Source: Symsagittifera roscoffensis | Taxonomy: Eukaryota; Xenacoelomorpha; Acoela; Convolutidae | Direction of reading: 5' to 3' | DNA length: 64,000 nucleotides | Assembly: GCF_963678635.1 (NCBI RefSeq) | Contig: NC_087065.1 | Location: forward strand, 17,497,623-17,561,622 | Shown: positions 1 to 14,255 of the stretch, piece after piece | How the letters are laid out: every line of letters begins with the position of its first letter | Numbering within the stretch: the first letter of the stretch is position 1 | The notes under the pieces: generated by a model | The model's database searches: none | What the model was told of the DNA's origin: nothing | Seen by the model: the letters and a program-made list of their open reading frames with translations, nothing else | Translations under genes and position numbers: made by a program

Positions 1-572
1 GTTGGGTCAATTATTACACTGACAGAAGATTTGAAAACTGTAGATAGTGAGGTATCCTAAAAAGAGAATAAAAAGATGTGCAGGCACACAGGAAAAAGAA
101 CGGAGTTTGTCTCGGTTCCTCTTCTTTGAAAATCAGGCCAGTACTTTTTGAGAAAAAAACATTTTGAGAGCCAAGAAGTTTTTTTTTGAAGCGACTCAAA
201 AAATATAATAACAAAAACCGCGATATCAAAAGCTAGAGAACCACCTAAGGCTAAAAGTAATAGTTTGAAGCTTTTTCAATTTGTTGAACTGAAGCAGGAT
301 GAAATTGAAATAAATTAAAAGGTTTTTTCTCTAATAAATTAAAAGTGAAATCTTGTGAAAATCTCCTCGAATTAAATTTTTTTCATGCTAGTTTGAGGCA
401 TAACTGCTCAAGCACAGAATTTTCTCAAATTTGTTCTTTCGACTAAACTTTTGGTATCAGACTGGGCCGGGTAGTTTTTGAAAAAAAATCAAAAGGCTTC
501 AAAAAACAGACAAGAAATCAAATCATTGAGATTTCTGAAATTTCTATGTTTTTTCTTCAAAAACCTTTGAGT

Positions 573-2715
573 GTAGCCGCTTACACAAGAAATCTGTTTT
601 CGATTGAACCATAGACTTAGCCTTTGGGAGAGGGTTTTTTAGGAGAAGTAAAAAACTTTCAAAAAGTTTGGCATAGCAGCTCATCGAAAAGCAACAAATT
701 CGTCTTGTTCGAGGGTCATAAATTTTCGTGTAAAACGTTTTCGGCGTAGCTGCTACAGCAGGGAAGCGAAAATTTTCTCGCACTTCGTCCCTTTGACTGA
801 AATCAAAAACTCAGTTTTGGAAGGATCGTTTTTGTTAAAAGTAAAAAAAAACCGGTCAAAAAATTTTCACAGTTTTCACTTTTTGAGGTTCATAAATTTT
901 ACTGTGAAAACAATTGGGCGCAGCCGCTTATGCAGTGGAGTTTATCACAATCCGTAACTTTAGTTGAAACCAAAACGACAGATTTGGGAGGGGTTGTTTT
1001 TAGAAAAAGGAAAAAATCACAAAATTGAGTCAATTTTTACCCTGAAAGAAATTTTTGAAAAACTGTAGATAGTGAGGTATGCTAAAAGAGAGAAGAAGAA
1101 TGAGCAAGAACACAAGGAAATGAACTGAGTTTGTATTCGTTCCTCTTCCTTGAAAATCGGTTCAATAGTTTTTGAGAAAACTTTTTTTTGAGAAGAGTGA
1201 AATTGTTCATGAAGCAATTTAAAAAAAAACCGCGATATCAAAAGCTGGAGGACCACCTAAGGCTGGAAGTACATGTTTGAAGTTTTTAGAATGTGTTGAA
1301 CTGATGCAAGATGAAATAGATAGATTTAAAAATTTAAACTGGGCTTCATCCAAATTTTAACTGTTACTCTGTTAAAGTATGAAGGAAAGTTTTTTGTTAA
1401 AAAAACTGGACGTGAGCGCTTGCACAGGTGAGCTTGGCTCAATCCTTTTTTTGATTGGAACCAAAGCCTTAGAATTGAGAGGGTATTTTCCAAAAGAATT
1501 CAAAAGGCTTCAAAAAACGGTCAAAATATCTAAAACTTGTATGTTTCGAGGGTCAGAACTTACTGTGTAAAACAATTGGTCGTCACCACTCATGCAGGTG
1601 AGATAACATAACCCCTACTACCCATTGAAGGAAAATCTCAGGGTTAGAGGGGGTTTTCGAGAAAAATCAAAAAGTTTCAAACGGTCAAAAAACCATAATA
1701 TGACCTATCTGAGAGCCATTTTTAGGGGTAAATAAAAGTACTATCAAAAATGAGATTTGAGAAATAAGAAAGAAAAAAATGTTTTTTTCTTGCTAGTATG
1801 TCTGATAATTAAATTCCATTTTCGAAATTGGAAGTCAATCACGTTTTTCGTGACCTTTATTCAGTTTCGCTGTTCGACGGACGGTGGAGTTTCCCTTCCT
1901 TTGAACAAAAAATGACAAAGAATTGAACTTTAAGAGAAATCAAAAACCAAACCGCGAAAAAAAGTTAGAGCCCAAACAAATTTCATGGCTTTTCCTGAAA
2001 AAAAAATCATCGCGGCCGATAATTTTTTTGAGCAGTTGGAATTTTCCCTGGGACATAACTTTTGTTCTACAGGGAAAACGTTCGCAGCAAGTTTTTTCGA
2101 TTGAATTTCATCTCAGATTCGATAGGAATAATTAGTTTATAAGAAAAATCAAAAGATTTCCAAAAAACGGCCAGAAGTTCAAAATTCGACACTCTGAAAG
2201 CCATAACTATTACAACAGCCTTAAATATCACTTCACCTTGAAAACCGAAAAAAAAATTGAAAAAAATTACATACAACGTTTTGAACCAAATTACCTGCAC
2301 TATTGAAGGGCTTTCAAAAACTATGAAAAAAAACACAATACTTCTGCGGGAGCTAAGTGGACAAAAATTTGCAGATAAAAAAGTCTAATTGCTCGAAAAT
2401 TTTCAGTTTCAAAAAAACATGTTTTATATCAATTTTTACAATATATGGTTTGAACAGTTGATCTGAGTTTTGTTTAGTGACGTCATTGGATTAGAATTTT
2501 TTTGTGTAAGACGTACTTGGCATAGCTGCTATAGGAGGAAATCGGAGAGCTTCTCGCAACTCGTCCCTTCGATTGAAATCCAAAACTTATCTTTGGGAGG
2601 GTCGTTTTTGTTAAAGGTCAAAAAATTCGAAATCCGGTCAAAATTTTTTCACAGTTTTCACTTTTTGAGGATCATAAATTTTACTGAGAAAACAATTGGG
2701 AGTAGCCGCTCAGGC
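573..2715. repeat. Degenerate ~177-bp subrepeat inside the array (example in unit 1)
   Basis: Within one 2.8-kb unit a motif of the form gnagccgcttatgcagg recurs at about 573, 741, 918, 1411, 1588, 2514 and 2698, so the spacing is about 170-183 bp or a multiple of it. Each is followed by a loosely conserved string: an aatccgtaac-like segment, gttgaaaccaaaa, a gggaggg block with a T-run, then gtcaaaaagtttc. The larger unit therefore looks like a higher-order repeat of an old satellite. Related diverged copies are scattered outside the array, for example at 21540-21780 and 24640-25960. The exact period needs a dot plot or autocorrelation. Confidence 0.65.
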
Positions 2716-5700
2716 AGGGGAGTTTATCACAATTCGTAACTTCAGTTGAAGGCAGATTTGGGAGGGCTTGTTTTTAGAAAAAGGAAAAATTCACTAAGTT
2801 GGGTCAATTATTACACTGACAGAAGATTTGAAAACTGTAGATAGTGAGGTATGCTAAAAAGAGATTAAAAAGATGTGCAGGCACACAGGGAAATGAATGG
2901 AGTTTGTCTTGGTTCCTCTTCTTTGAAAATCAGGCCAGTACTTTTTGAGAAAAAAAATTTTGAGAGCCGTGAAGTTTTTTTTTGAAGCGACTCAAAAAAT
3001 ATAATAACAAAAACCGCGATATCAAAAGCTAGAGAACCACCTAAGGCTAGTAGTAATAGTTTGAAGCTTTTTCAATTTGTTGAACTGAAGCAGGAAGAAA
3101 TTGAAATAAATTAAAAGGTTTTTTCTCTAATAAATTAAAGTGAAATCTTGTGAAAATCTCCTCGAATTAAATTTTTTTCATGCTAGTTTGAGGCATAACT
3201 GCTCAAACACAGAATTTTCTCAAATTTGTTGTTTCGACTAAACTTTTGGTATCAGACTGGGCTGGGTAGTTTTTGAAAAAAAAAATCAAAAGGTTTCAAA
3301 AAACAGACAAGAAATCAAATCATTGAGATTTCTGAAAGTTCTATGTTTTTTCTTCAAAAACCTTTGGGTGTAGCCGCTTACACAAAAAATCTGTTTTCGA
3401 TTGAACCATAGACTTAGCCTTTGGGTGAGGGTTTTTTAGGAGAAGTAAAAAAACTTTCAAAAAACATCCAAAAAATCACAATTTTAACTTTTTTGAGGGT
3501 CACAATTTTTACTGTAAGAAAGTTTGGCATTGTAGCTCATCGAAAAGCAACAAATTCGTCTTGTTCGAGGGTCATAAATTTTCGTGTAAAACGTTTTCGG
3601 CGTAGCTGCTACAGCAGGGAAGCGAAGATTTTCTCGCACTTCGTCCCTTTGACTGAAATCAAAAACTCAGTTTTGGAAGGGTCGTTTTTGTTAAAAGTAA
3701 AAAAAAAACCGGTCAAAAAATTTTCACAGTTTTCACTTTTTGAGATTCATAAATTTTTTTGTGAAAACAATTGGGCGCAGCCGCTTATGCAGTGGAGTTT
3801 ATTACAATCCGTAACTTAAGTTGAAACCAAAACCCTATATTTGGGAGGGGTTGTTTTTAGAAAAAGGAAAAAATCACAAAATTGAATCAATTTTTACCCT
3901 GAAAGAAATTTTTGAAAAACTGTAGATAGTGAGGTATGCTGAAAGAGAGAAAAAGAATGAGCAAGTACACAGGGAAATGAACTGAATTTGTATTCGTTCC
4001 TCTTCCTTGAAAATCGGTTCAATAGTTTTTGAGAAAAATTTTTTTTGAGAAAAGTGAAATTGTTTATGAAGCAATTTTAAAAAAAAAACAAAAAAAACCG
4101 CGATATCAAAAGCTGGAGGACCACCTAAGGCTGGAAGTACATGTTTGAAGCTTTTAGAATTTGTTGAACTGATGCAAGATGAAATAGATAGATTTAAAAG
4201 TTTAAACTGGGCTTCATCCAAATCTTAATTGTTACTCTGTTTAATCATGAGTGAAAACTTTTGTTAAAAAAACTGGGCGTGAGCGCTTGCACAGGTGAGC
4301 TTTGCTCAATCTTTTTTTTGTTTGGAACCAAATCCTCAGGTTTGAGAGGGTATTTTCCAAGTAAAGTCAAAAGGCTTCAAAAAACGGTAAAAAAATCAAA
4401 AACCTGTATGTTTCGAGGGTCAGAACTTACTGTGTACAACAATTGGTCGTCACCACTCATGCAGGTGAGATAAAATAACCCTTGCTACCCATTGAAGGAA
4501 AATCTCAGGGTTAGAGGGGGTTTTCGAGAAAAGTCAAAAAGTTTCAAAAACGGTCAAAAAAACTATAATATGACCTATATGAGAGCCATTTCTGAGGGCA
4601 AATGAAAAGACTATCAAAAATGAGATTTGAGAAATAAGAAAGAAAAAAAAGTTTTTTTCTTGCTAGTATATCTGATAATTAAATTCCATTTTCGAAATTG
4701 GAAGTCAATCACGTTTTTCGTGACCTTTATTCAGTTTCGCTGTTCGACGGACGGTGGAGTTTCCCTTCCTTTGAACAATGAATTGACAAAGAATTGAACT
4801 TTAAGAGAAATCAAAAGTCAAACCGCGAAAAAAAGTTAGAGCCCAAACAAATTTCATGGCTTTTCCTGAAAAAAAAAATCATCGCGGCCGATGATTTTTT
4901 TGAGCAGTTGGAATTATCCCTGGGACATAACTTTTGTTCTACAGGGAAAACGTTCGCAGCAAGTTTTTTCGATTGAATTTCATCTCAGATTCGATAGGAA
5001 TAATTAGTTTATAAGAAAAATCAAAAGATTTCCAAAAAACGGCCAGAAGTTCAAAATTCGACACTCTGAAAGCCATAACTATTACAACAACCTTAAATAT
5101 CACTTCACCTTGAAAACCGAAAAAAAAATTGAAAAAAAATTACATACAACGTTTTGAACCAAATTACCTGCACTATTGAAGGGCTTTCAAAAACTATGAA
5201 AAAAAGCACAATACTTCTGTGGGAGCTAAGTGGACAAAAATTTGCAGATAAAAAAGTCTAATTGCTCGAAATTTTTCAGTTTCAAAAAAACATGTTTTAT
5301 ATCAATTTTTACAATATATGGTTTGAACAGTTGATCTGAGTTTTGTTTAGTGACGTCATTGGATTAGAATTTTTTTGTGTAAGACGTACTTGGCATAGCT
5401 GCTATAGGAGGAAATCGGAGAGCTTCTCGCAACTCGTCCCTTCGATTGAAATCCAAAACTTATCTTTGGGAGGGTCGTTTTTGTTAAAGGTCAAAAAATT
5501 CGAAATCCGGTCAAAATTTTTTCACAGTTTTCACTTTTTGAGGATCATAAATTTTACTGAGAAAACAATTGGGAGTAGCCGCTCAGGCAGGGGAGTTTAT
5601 CACAATTTGTAACTTCAGTTGAAGGCAGATTTGGGAGGGCTTGTTTTTAGAAAAAGGAAAAATTCACTAAGTTGGGTCAATTATTACACTGACAGAAGAT

Positions 5701-8522
5701 TTGAAAACTGTAGATAGTGAGGTATGCTAAAAAGAGAATAAAAAGATGTGCAGGCACACAGGGAAATGAACGGAGTTTGTCTCGGTTCCTCTTCGTTGAA
5801 AATCAGGCCAGTATTTTTTGAGAAAAAAAATTTTGAGAGCCGTGAAGTTTTTTTTTGAAGCGACTCAAAAAATATAATAACCAAAACCGCGATATCAAAA
5901 GCTAGAGAACCACCTAAGGCTAGAAGTAATAGTTTGAAGCTTTTTTAATTTGTTGAACTGAAGCAGGATGAAATTGAAATAAATTAAAAGGTTTTTTCTC
6001 TAATAAATTAAAGCGAAATCTTGTGAAAATCTCCTCGAATTAAATTTTTTTTATGCTAGTTTGAAGCATAACTGCTCAAACACAGAATTTTCTCAAATTT
6101 GTTGTTTCGACTAAACTTTTGGTATCAGACTGGGCTGGGTAGTTTTTGAAAAAAAAAATCAAAAAGTTTCAAAAAACAGACAAGAAATCAAATCATTGAG
6201 ATTTCAGAAAATTCTATGTTTTTTCTTCAAAAACCTTTGGGTGTAGCCGCTTACACAAGAAATCTGTTTTCGATTGAACCATAGACTGAGTCTTTGGAAG
6301 AGGGTTTTTAGGAGAAGTAAAAAAACTTTCAAAAAACATCCAAAAAATCACAATATTAACTTTTTTGAGGGTCACAATTTTACTGTAAGAAAGTTTGGCA
6401 TAGCAGCTCATCGAAAAGCAACAAATTCGTCTTGTTCGAGGGTCATAAATTTTCGTGTTAAACGTTTTCGGCGTAGCTGCTACAGGAGGGAAGCGAAGGT
6501 TTTCTCGCACTTCGTCTTAATCAAAAACTCAGTTTTGGAAGGGTCGTTTTTGTTAAAAGTGAAAAAAAAACGGTCAAAAAATTTTCACAGTTTTCACTTT
6601 TTCAGGTTCCTAAATTTTACTGTGAAAACAATTGGGCGCAGCCGCTTATGCAGTGGAGTTTATCACAATCCGTAATTTTAGTTGAAACCAAAACCACAGA
6701 TTTGGGAGGGGTTGTTTTTAGAAAAAGGAAAAAATCACAAAATTGAATCAATTTTTACCCTGAACGAAATTTTTGAAAAACTGTAGATAGTGAGGTATGC
6801 TAAAAGAGAGAAGAAGAATGAGCATGTACACAGGGAAATGAACTGAGTTTGTTTTTGTTCCTCTTCCTTGAAAATCGGTTCAATAGTTTTTGAGAAAAAT
6901 TTTTTTGAGAAAAGTGAAATTTTTTTATGAAGCAATTTTTAAAAAAATAACAAAAAAAACCGCGATATCAAAAGCTGGAGGACCACCTAAGGCTGGAAGT
7001 ACATGTTTGAAGTTTTTAGAATTTGTAGAACTGATGCAAGATGAAATAGATAGATTCAAAAATTTAAACTGGGCTTCATCCAAATCTTAATTGTTACTCT
7101 GTTACGGTATGAGTGAAAACTTTTGTTAAAAAAACTGGGCGTGAGCGCTTGCACAGGTGAGCTTTGCTCAATCTTTTTTTTGTTTGGAACCAAATCCTCA
7201 GGTTTGAGAGGGTATTTTCCAAGAAAAGTCAAAACGCTCCAAAAAACGGTCAAAAAATAAAAAACCGGTATGTTTCGAGGTTCAGAACTTACTGTGTAAA
7301 AGAATTGGTCGTCACCACTCATGCAGGTGAGATAACGTAACCCCTACTACCCATTGAAGGAAAATCTGAGGGTTAGAGTGGGTTTTCGAGAAAAATCAAA
7401 ACGTTTCAAAACGGTCAAAAAACCATAATATGACCTATCTGAGAGTCATTTTTGAGGGCCAAAAAAAAGACTATCAAACATGAGATTTGAGAAATAAGAA
7501 AGAAAAAAAAGTTTTTTTCTTGCTAGTATATCTGATAGTTAAATTCCATTTTCGAAATTGGAAGTCAATCACGTTTTTCGTGACCTTTATTCAGTTTCGC
7601 TGTTCGACGGACGGTGGAGTTTCCCTTCCTTTGAACAATGAATTGACAAAGAATTGAACTTTAAGAGAAATCAAAAGTCAAACCGCGAAAAAAAGTTAGA
7701 GCCCAAACAAATTTCATGGCTTTTCCTGAAAAAAAAAATCATCGCGGCCGATGATTTTTTTGAGCAGTTGGAATTATCCCTGGGACATAACTTTTGTTCT
7801 ACAGGGAAAACGTTCGCAGCAAGTTTATTGAACTTCATCTCAGATTTGATAGGAATAATTAGTTTATAAGAAAAATCAAAAGGTTTCCAAAAAACGGCCA
7901 GAAGTTCAAAATTCGACACTCTGAAAGCCATAACTATTACAACAACCTTAAATATCACTTCACCTTGAAAACCGAAAGAAAAATTGAAAAAAATTACATA
8001 CAACGTATTGAACGAAGTTACCTGCACTATTGAAGGGCTTTCAAAAACTATGAAAAAAAGCAAATTATATCTGCGGGAGCTAAGCGGACAAAAATTTGCA
8101 GATAAAAAAGTCTAATTTCTCGAAAATTTTCAGTTTCAAAAAAACATGTTTTATATCAACTTTTACAATATATGGTTTGAACAGTTGATCTGAGTTTTGT
8201 TTAGTGACGCCATTGGATTATAATTTTTTGTGTAAGGCGTACTTGGCATACCTGCTATAGGAGGAAATCGCAGAGCTTCTCGCAACTCGTCCCTTCGATT
8301 GAAATCCAAAACTTATCTTTGGGAGGTTAGTTTTGCTAAAAGTCAAAAAATTCAAAATCCGGTCAAAATTTTTTCACAGTTTTCACTTTTTGACGATCAT
8401 AAATTTTACTGTGAAAGCAATTGGGAGTAGCCGCTCTTGCAGGGGAGTTTATCACAATTCGCAACGTTAGTTGAAGGCAGATTTGGGAGGGCTTGTTTTT
8501 AGAAAAAGGAAAAATTCACAAA

Positions 8523-11500
8523 ATTGGGTCAATTATTACTCTGACAGAAAGTTTCGAAAACTGTAGATAGTGAGGTATGCTAAAAAGATAATAAAAAGAT
8601 GTGCAGGCACACAAGGGAAAGGAAAGGAGTTTGTCTTGGTTCCTCTTCTTTGAAAATCAGGTCAGTTGTTTTTGAGAAAAAAAAATTTGAGAGCAGTGAA
8701 ATTTTTTTTTGGAGCGACTCAAAAAATATATATAACAAAAACCCTGATATCAATAGCTAGAGGACTTCCTGGGGCTAGAAGTAATAGTTTGAAGCTTTTT
8801 TAATTTGTTGAACTGAAGCAGGATGAAATTGAAATAATTAAAAAAGTTGTTTCTCTAATAAATTAAAAGTGAAATGTTATGAAAATCCACCCGACTTAAC
8901 TTTTTTCAAGCTAGTTTGAGGCATAACTGCTCATACTCAGATTTTTCTCAAATTTTTTGTTTCGACCAAACTCTTGGTATCAGACTGGGCTGAGTAGTTT
9001 TTGAAAAAAAAAATCAAAAGGTTTCGAAAAACAGACAAGAAATCAAATCATTGAGATTTCTGAAAATTCTATGTTTTTTCTTTAAGAAATTTTGGATGTA
9101 GCCTTTTACACAAGAAATCTGTTTTCAATTAAACCAAAGATTTAGCCTTTGGGAGAGTGTTTTTTTACGAAAAGTCAAAAACTTTCAAAAAAAATCCAAA
9201 AAATCACAATTTTAACTTTTTCGAGGGCCTCAATTTTTTTGTGTAAAATTAATATGCTTGTTATAGTTTAAAAAGCGGAGCTTTCATAAACCTGTTGTAT
9301 CCATTGAATCCAAATCTAAAGCAACATTCGAGGGTCATAATTTTTCGTGTAAAACGTTTTCGGCGTAACTGCTACAGCAGAGAAGCGAAGATTTTCTCGC
9401 AATTCGTCCTTTTGGTTAAAAGCAAAAACTCAGTTTTGGGAGGGTCGTTTTTGTTAAAAGTAAAAAAATCAAAAACCGGTCAAAATTTTTCACAGTTTTC
9501 ACTTTTTGAGGGTCTTAATTTTTACTGTGAAAACAATTGGGCGCAGCCGCTTATGCAGGGGAGTTTATCACAATCCGTAATTTTAGTTGAAACCTAAAAC
9601 CACAGATTTGGGAGGGGTTGTTTTTAGAAAAAGGAAAAAATCACAAAACTGAATCAATTCTTACCCTGACAGAAATTTTTGAAAATTGTAGATAGTGAGG
9701 TATGCTCAAAGAGAGATGAAAAATGTGCAGGTACACAGGGAAATGGGCGGAGTTTGTGTTCGTTCCTCTTCTTTGAAAATTGGTTCAATAGTTTTTGAGA
9801 AAATTTTTTTTTGAGAAAATGAAATTTTTTTTTGAAGCGACTCAAAAAAAAACAAAAAAAAACCGCGATATCAATAGCTGGAGGACCACCTAAGGCTGGA
9901 AGTACTTGTTTGAAGTTTTTGGAATTTGTTGAACTGTGGCAAGATGAAATAGATAAATTCAAAAATTTAAAACTGGGCTTCATCCAAATCTTAATTGTTA
10001 CTCTGTTACGGTATGAGTGAAAACTTTTGTTATAAAAACTGGGCGTGAGCGCTTGCACAGGTGAGCTTTGCTCAATCTTTTTTTTGTTTGGAACCAAATC
10101 CTCAGGTTTGAGAGGGTATTTTCCAAGAAAAGTCAAAAGGCTTCAAAAAACGGTCAAAAAATCAAAAACCTGTATGTTTCGAGGGTCAGAACTTACTGTG
10201 TAAAACAATTGGTCGTCACCACTCATGCAGGTGAGATAAAATAACCCCTGCTACCCATTGAAGGAAAATCTCAGGGTTAGAGGGGGTTTTCGAGAAAAGT
10301 CAAAAAGTTTCAAAAACTGTCAAAAAACCATAATATGACCTATCTGAGAGCCATTTCTGAGGGCAAATGAAAAGACTATCAAAAATTGAAATATATGCTA
10401 TCAAAAACTCTCTTGAGATATAGAAGGGCTTGCCATCTCGTAGAAACCATTGTGGAAAGAATTGTTCGAAAAATTCAGAAAGAGATTGTTTTTAGTTTTC
10501 AAAAGCAAATAGCCCAAGTATAGCCATTTCAGCGTCGCTCCTAATTTTTCACGAATCATACAACTTCACGTTGTATGAAAATTGGGTCATCAAAAAGTTT
10601 TGCTATAAAAATAATCCAACCAAGAGGCAAAGCGGATCTTCCCATTTTTTGCGATAAAAATGGAATGCCTAGAAAAAAAAAGTTAATAAAATGTGTATAC
10701 AAAGTTTTGGACGAAATTACCTGCACTATTGTGAACTTCACAAAGAGCTTTCAAGAACTATGAAAAGATGCCGGAAATTTCTGCGGGAGCTAAGCGGACA
10801 AAAATTTGCAGATAAGAAAGTCTAAATTGTTCAAAATTTTTCAGTTTCAAAAAAACATGTTTTATATCAACTTTTACAATATATGGTTTGAACAGTTGAT
10901 CTGAGTTTTGTTTAGTGACGCCATTGGATTATAATTTTTTGTGTAAGACGTACTTGGCATACCTGCTATAGGAGGAAATCGGACCTTCGATTGAAATCCA
11001 AAACTTATCTTTGGGAGGTTAGTTTTTGCTAAAAGTCAAAAAATTCAAAATCCGGTCAAAATTTTTTCACAGTTTTCACTTTTTGACGATCATAAATTTT
11101 ACTGTGAAAGCAATTGGGAGTAGCCGCTCAGGCAGGGGAGTTTATCACAATTCGCAACGTTAGTTGAAGGCAGATTTGGGAGGGCTTGTTTTTAGAAAAA
11201 GGAAAAATTCACAAAATTGGGTCAATTATTACTCTGACAGAAAGTTTCGAAAACTGTAGATAGTGAGGTATGCTAAAAAGATAATAAAAAGATGTGCAGG
11301 CACACAGGGAAAGGAAAGGAGTTTGTCTTGGTTCCTCTTCTTTGAAAATCAGGTCAGTTGTTTTTGAGAAAAAAAAATTGAGAGCAGTGAAATTTTTTTT
11401 TGGAGCGACTCAAAAAAATATATGTAACAAAAACCGCGATATCAATAGCTAGAGGACTTCCTGAGGCTAGAAGTAATAGTTTGAAGCTTTTTCAATTTGT

Positions 11501-13859
11501 TGAACTGAAGCAGGATGAAATTGAAATAATTTAAAAACTTGTTTCTCTAATAAATTAAAAGTGAAATGTTATGAAAATCCACCCGACTTAACTTTTTTCA
11601 AGCTAGTTTGAGGCAAAACTGCTCATACTCAGATTTTTCTCAAAATTTTTGTTTCCACCAAACTCTTGGTAACAGACTGGGCTGAGTAGTTTTTGAAAAA
11701 AAAATCAAAAGGTTTCGAAAAACAGACAAGAAATCAAATCATTGAGATTTCTGAAAATTCTATGTTTTTTCTTTAAGAAATTTTGGATGTAGCCTTTTAC
11801 ACAAGAAATCTGTTTTCAATTAAACCATAGATTTAGCCTTTGGGAGAGTGTTTTTTTACGAAAAGTCAAAAACTTTCAAAAAAAAATCCAAAAAATCACA
11901 ATTTTAACTTTTTCGAGGGCCTCAATTTTTTTGTGTAAAATTAATATGGTTGTTAAAGTTTAAAAAGCGGAGCTTTCATAAACCTGTTGTATCCATTGAA
12001 TCCAAATCTAAAACTTTTGAAAGCAGTTTTTCAAAAAACCGAAAAACTTCAAGGAGTCGCAGTCAAAAGGTCACAGTTTGATTATTTCGAGGGTCTTAAA
12101 ATTTCGTACAAAAAAATTCAGCGTCGCAGTTTATGCAGGGGAGTTTTCCTCATCCCGCTTCTTTGATTGAAACCAAAAACGCGGAGTCAGGAGAGTAGTT
12201 ATTGAAAAGAATGAAAAAGATTCAAAATTGTCAAAAAATCGTTATTTCCACTATTTCGAGGGTCACAATTTTTACTCTAAGACAGTTTGGCATAGCAGCC
12301 CATCGAAAAGCAGCAAATTCGTCTTGTTCGAGGGTCATAATTTTTCGTGTAAAACGTTTTCGGCGTAACTGCTACAGCAGAGAAGCGAAGATTTTCTCGC
12401 AATTCGTCCTTTTGGTTAAAAGCAAAAACTCAGTTTTGGGAGGGTCGTTTTTGTTAAAAGTAAAAAAAATCAAAAACCGGTCAAAAATTTTCCTAAGTTT
12501 TCACTTTTTAAGGGTCTTAAATTTTACTGTGAAAACAATTGGGCGCAGCCACTTATGCAGGGGAGTTTATCACAATCCGTAATTTTAGTTGAAACCAAAA
12601 CCACAGATTTGGGAGGGGTTGTTTTTAGAAAAAGGAAAAAATCACAAAACTGAATCAATTCTTACCCTGACAGAAATTTTTGAAAATTGTAGATAGTGAG
12701 GAATGCTCAAAGAGAGATAAAGAATGTGCAGGTACACAGGGAAATGGGCGGAGTTAGTGTTCGTTCCTCCTCTTTGAAAATTGGTTCAATAGTTTTTGAG
12801 AAAATTTTTTTTTGAGAAAAGTGAAATTTTTTTTTGAAGCGACTCAAAAAAAAAACAAAAAAAACCGCGATATCAATAGCTGGAGGACCACCTAAGGCTG
12901 GAAGTACATGTTTGAAGTTTTTGGAATTTGTTGAACTGTGGCAAGATGAAATAGATAAACTCAAAAATTTAAAACTGGGCTTCATCCAAATCTTAATTGT
13001 TACTCTGTTTAAGTACGAGTGAAAACTTTTGTTAAAAAAACTGGGCGTGAGCGCTTGCACAGGTGAGCTTTGCTCAATCTTTTTTTTGTTTGGAACCAAA
13101 TCTTCAGGTTTGAGAGGGTATTTTCCAAGAAAAGTCAAAAGGCTTCAAAAAACGGTAAAAAAATCAAAAACCTGTATGTTTCGAGGGTCAGAACTTACTG
13201 TGTAAAACAATTGGTCGTCACCACTCATGCAGGTGAGATAAAATAACCCCTGCTACCCATTGAAGGAAAATCTCAGGGTTAGAGGGGGTTTTCGAGAAAA
13301 GTCAAAAAGTTTCAAAAACTGTCAAAAAACCATAATATGACCTATCTGAGAGCCATTTCTGAGGGCAAATGAAAAAACTATCAAAAATTGAAATATATGC
13401 TATCAAAAACTCTCTTGAGATATAGAAGGGCTTGCCATCTCGTAGAAACCATTGTGGAAAGAATTGTTCGAAAAATTCAGAAAGAGATTGTTTTTAGTTT
13501 TCAAAAGCAAATAGCCCAAGTATAGCCATTTCAGCGTCGCTCCTAATTTTTCACGAATCATACAACTTCACGTTGTATGAAAATTGGGTCATCAAAAAGT
13601 TTTGCTATAAAAATAATCCAACCAAGAGGCAAAGCGGATCTTCCCATTTTTTGCGATAAAAAAGGAATGCCTAGAAAAAAAAAGTTAATAAAATGTGTAT
13701 ACAAAGTTTTGGACGAAATTACCTGCACTATTGTGAACTTCACAAAGAGCTTTCAAGAACTATGAAAAGATGCCGGAAATTTCTGCGGGAGCTAAGCGGA
13801 CAAAAATTTGCAGATAAGAAAGTCTAAATTGTTCGAAATTTTTCAGTTTCAAAAAAACA
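8523..13859. repeat. Variant (B-type) satellite units 4 and 5
   Basis: These two units differ from units 1-3 by a private segment (10380-10760 and 13380-13760) that replaces the part holding gacggacggtggagtttccc in units 1-3 (1876, 4748, 7608). The two B segments are nearly identical to each other, so they were amplified more recently than the A/B split. The replaced A segment has a dispersed relative near 20060-20140. Confidence 0.7.
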
Positions 13860-14064
13860 TGTTATATATGCATATTTTACAATATCTGGTTTGAACAGTT
13901 GATCTGAGCGTTGTTTAGTGAGGCCCTTAAAGATGACTGTCTACCATTTTAAATAGTACCTGGCATCTTACTATCGAGTTGTTGAAGCTCTGAAACCGTC
14001 TTAAGTTTCTGATGTTTGTTTACAGTTGGACGATTGAAGCGTATTTAAAATGATGTATTTGTCA
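13860..14064 (+). repeat. 5' LTR of the Gypsy element
   Basis: Aligns with 18198-18410 over its whole length, with strong matches in tgttatatatgcat, in the block ending acagttgatctg, and in acagttggacgatt. It begins at a TG and ends near a CA. Its first ~100 bp also resemble a segment present in every satellite unit upstream. Confidence 0.75.
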
Positions 14065-14255
14065 AGGCGCAGCAAACAGGACACGGTGGAGGAACAATAA
14101 AAAACACGCTACGAATAATGGCATTTTGGCAGAGTACGTGCATGGAGGCACCAATGCTATGGGGACATGGATAACTCGTTTAAACTGGGGAAGATAAAAC
14201 GATGGGTTTAATTGCAAGTCATTTTACTTTTCGAAGACGTTAACAGCATCTCAGA

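Larger units (their letters stand above)
1..13859. repeat. Tandem higher-order satellite array, about five units of 2.7-2.9 kb
   Basis: Long blocks recur head to tail with starts near 1, 2798, 5671, 8523 and 11216. The landmark ggtttgaacagttgatctga recurs at about 2448, 5320, 8174 and 10885, and again at 13888 inside the LTR that ends the array. Units are mostly near-identical apart from small indels and single changes. No reading frame here looks like a protein: all ORFs are short, low in complexity and repeated with the units. Units 1-3 share one internal segment (for example around 1740-2330), while units 4 and 5 carry a different one (around 10380-10760). Unit 5 also has about 300 bp near 12018-12330 that unit 4 lacks. 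I see no gene in this stretch. Confidence 0.9.

Noticed and set aside
2067..2336. Repeated frames of 60-160 codons throughout 1-13859
   Set aside because: They recur with the satellite units, are Phe/Lys-rich and drift freely between copies with frameshifts, as expected of non-coding satellite DNA.
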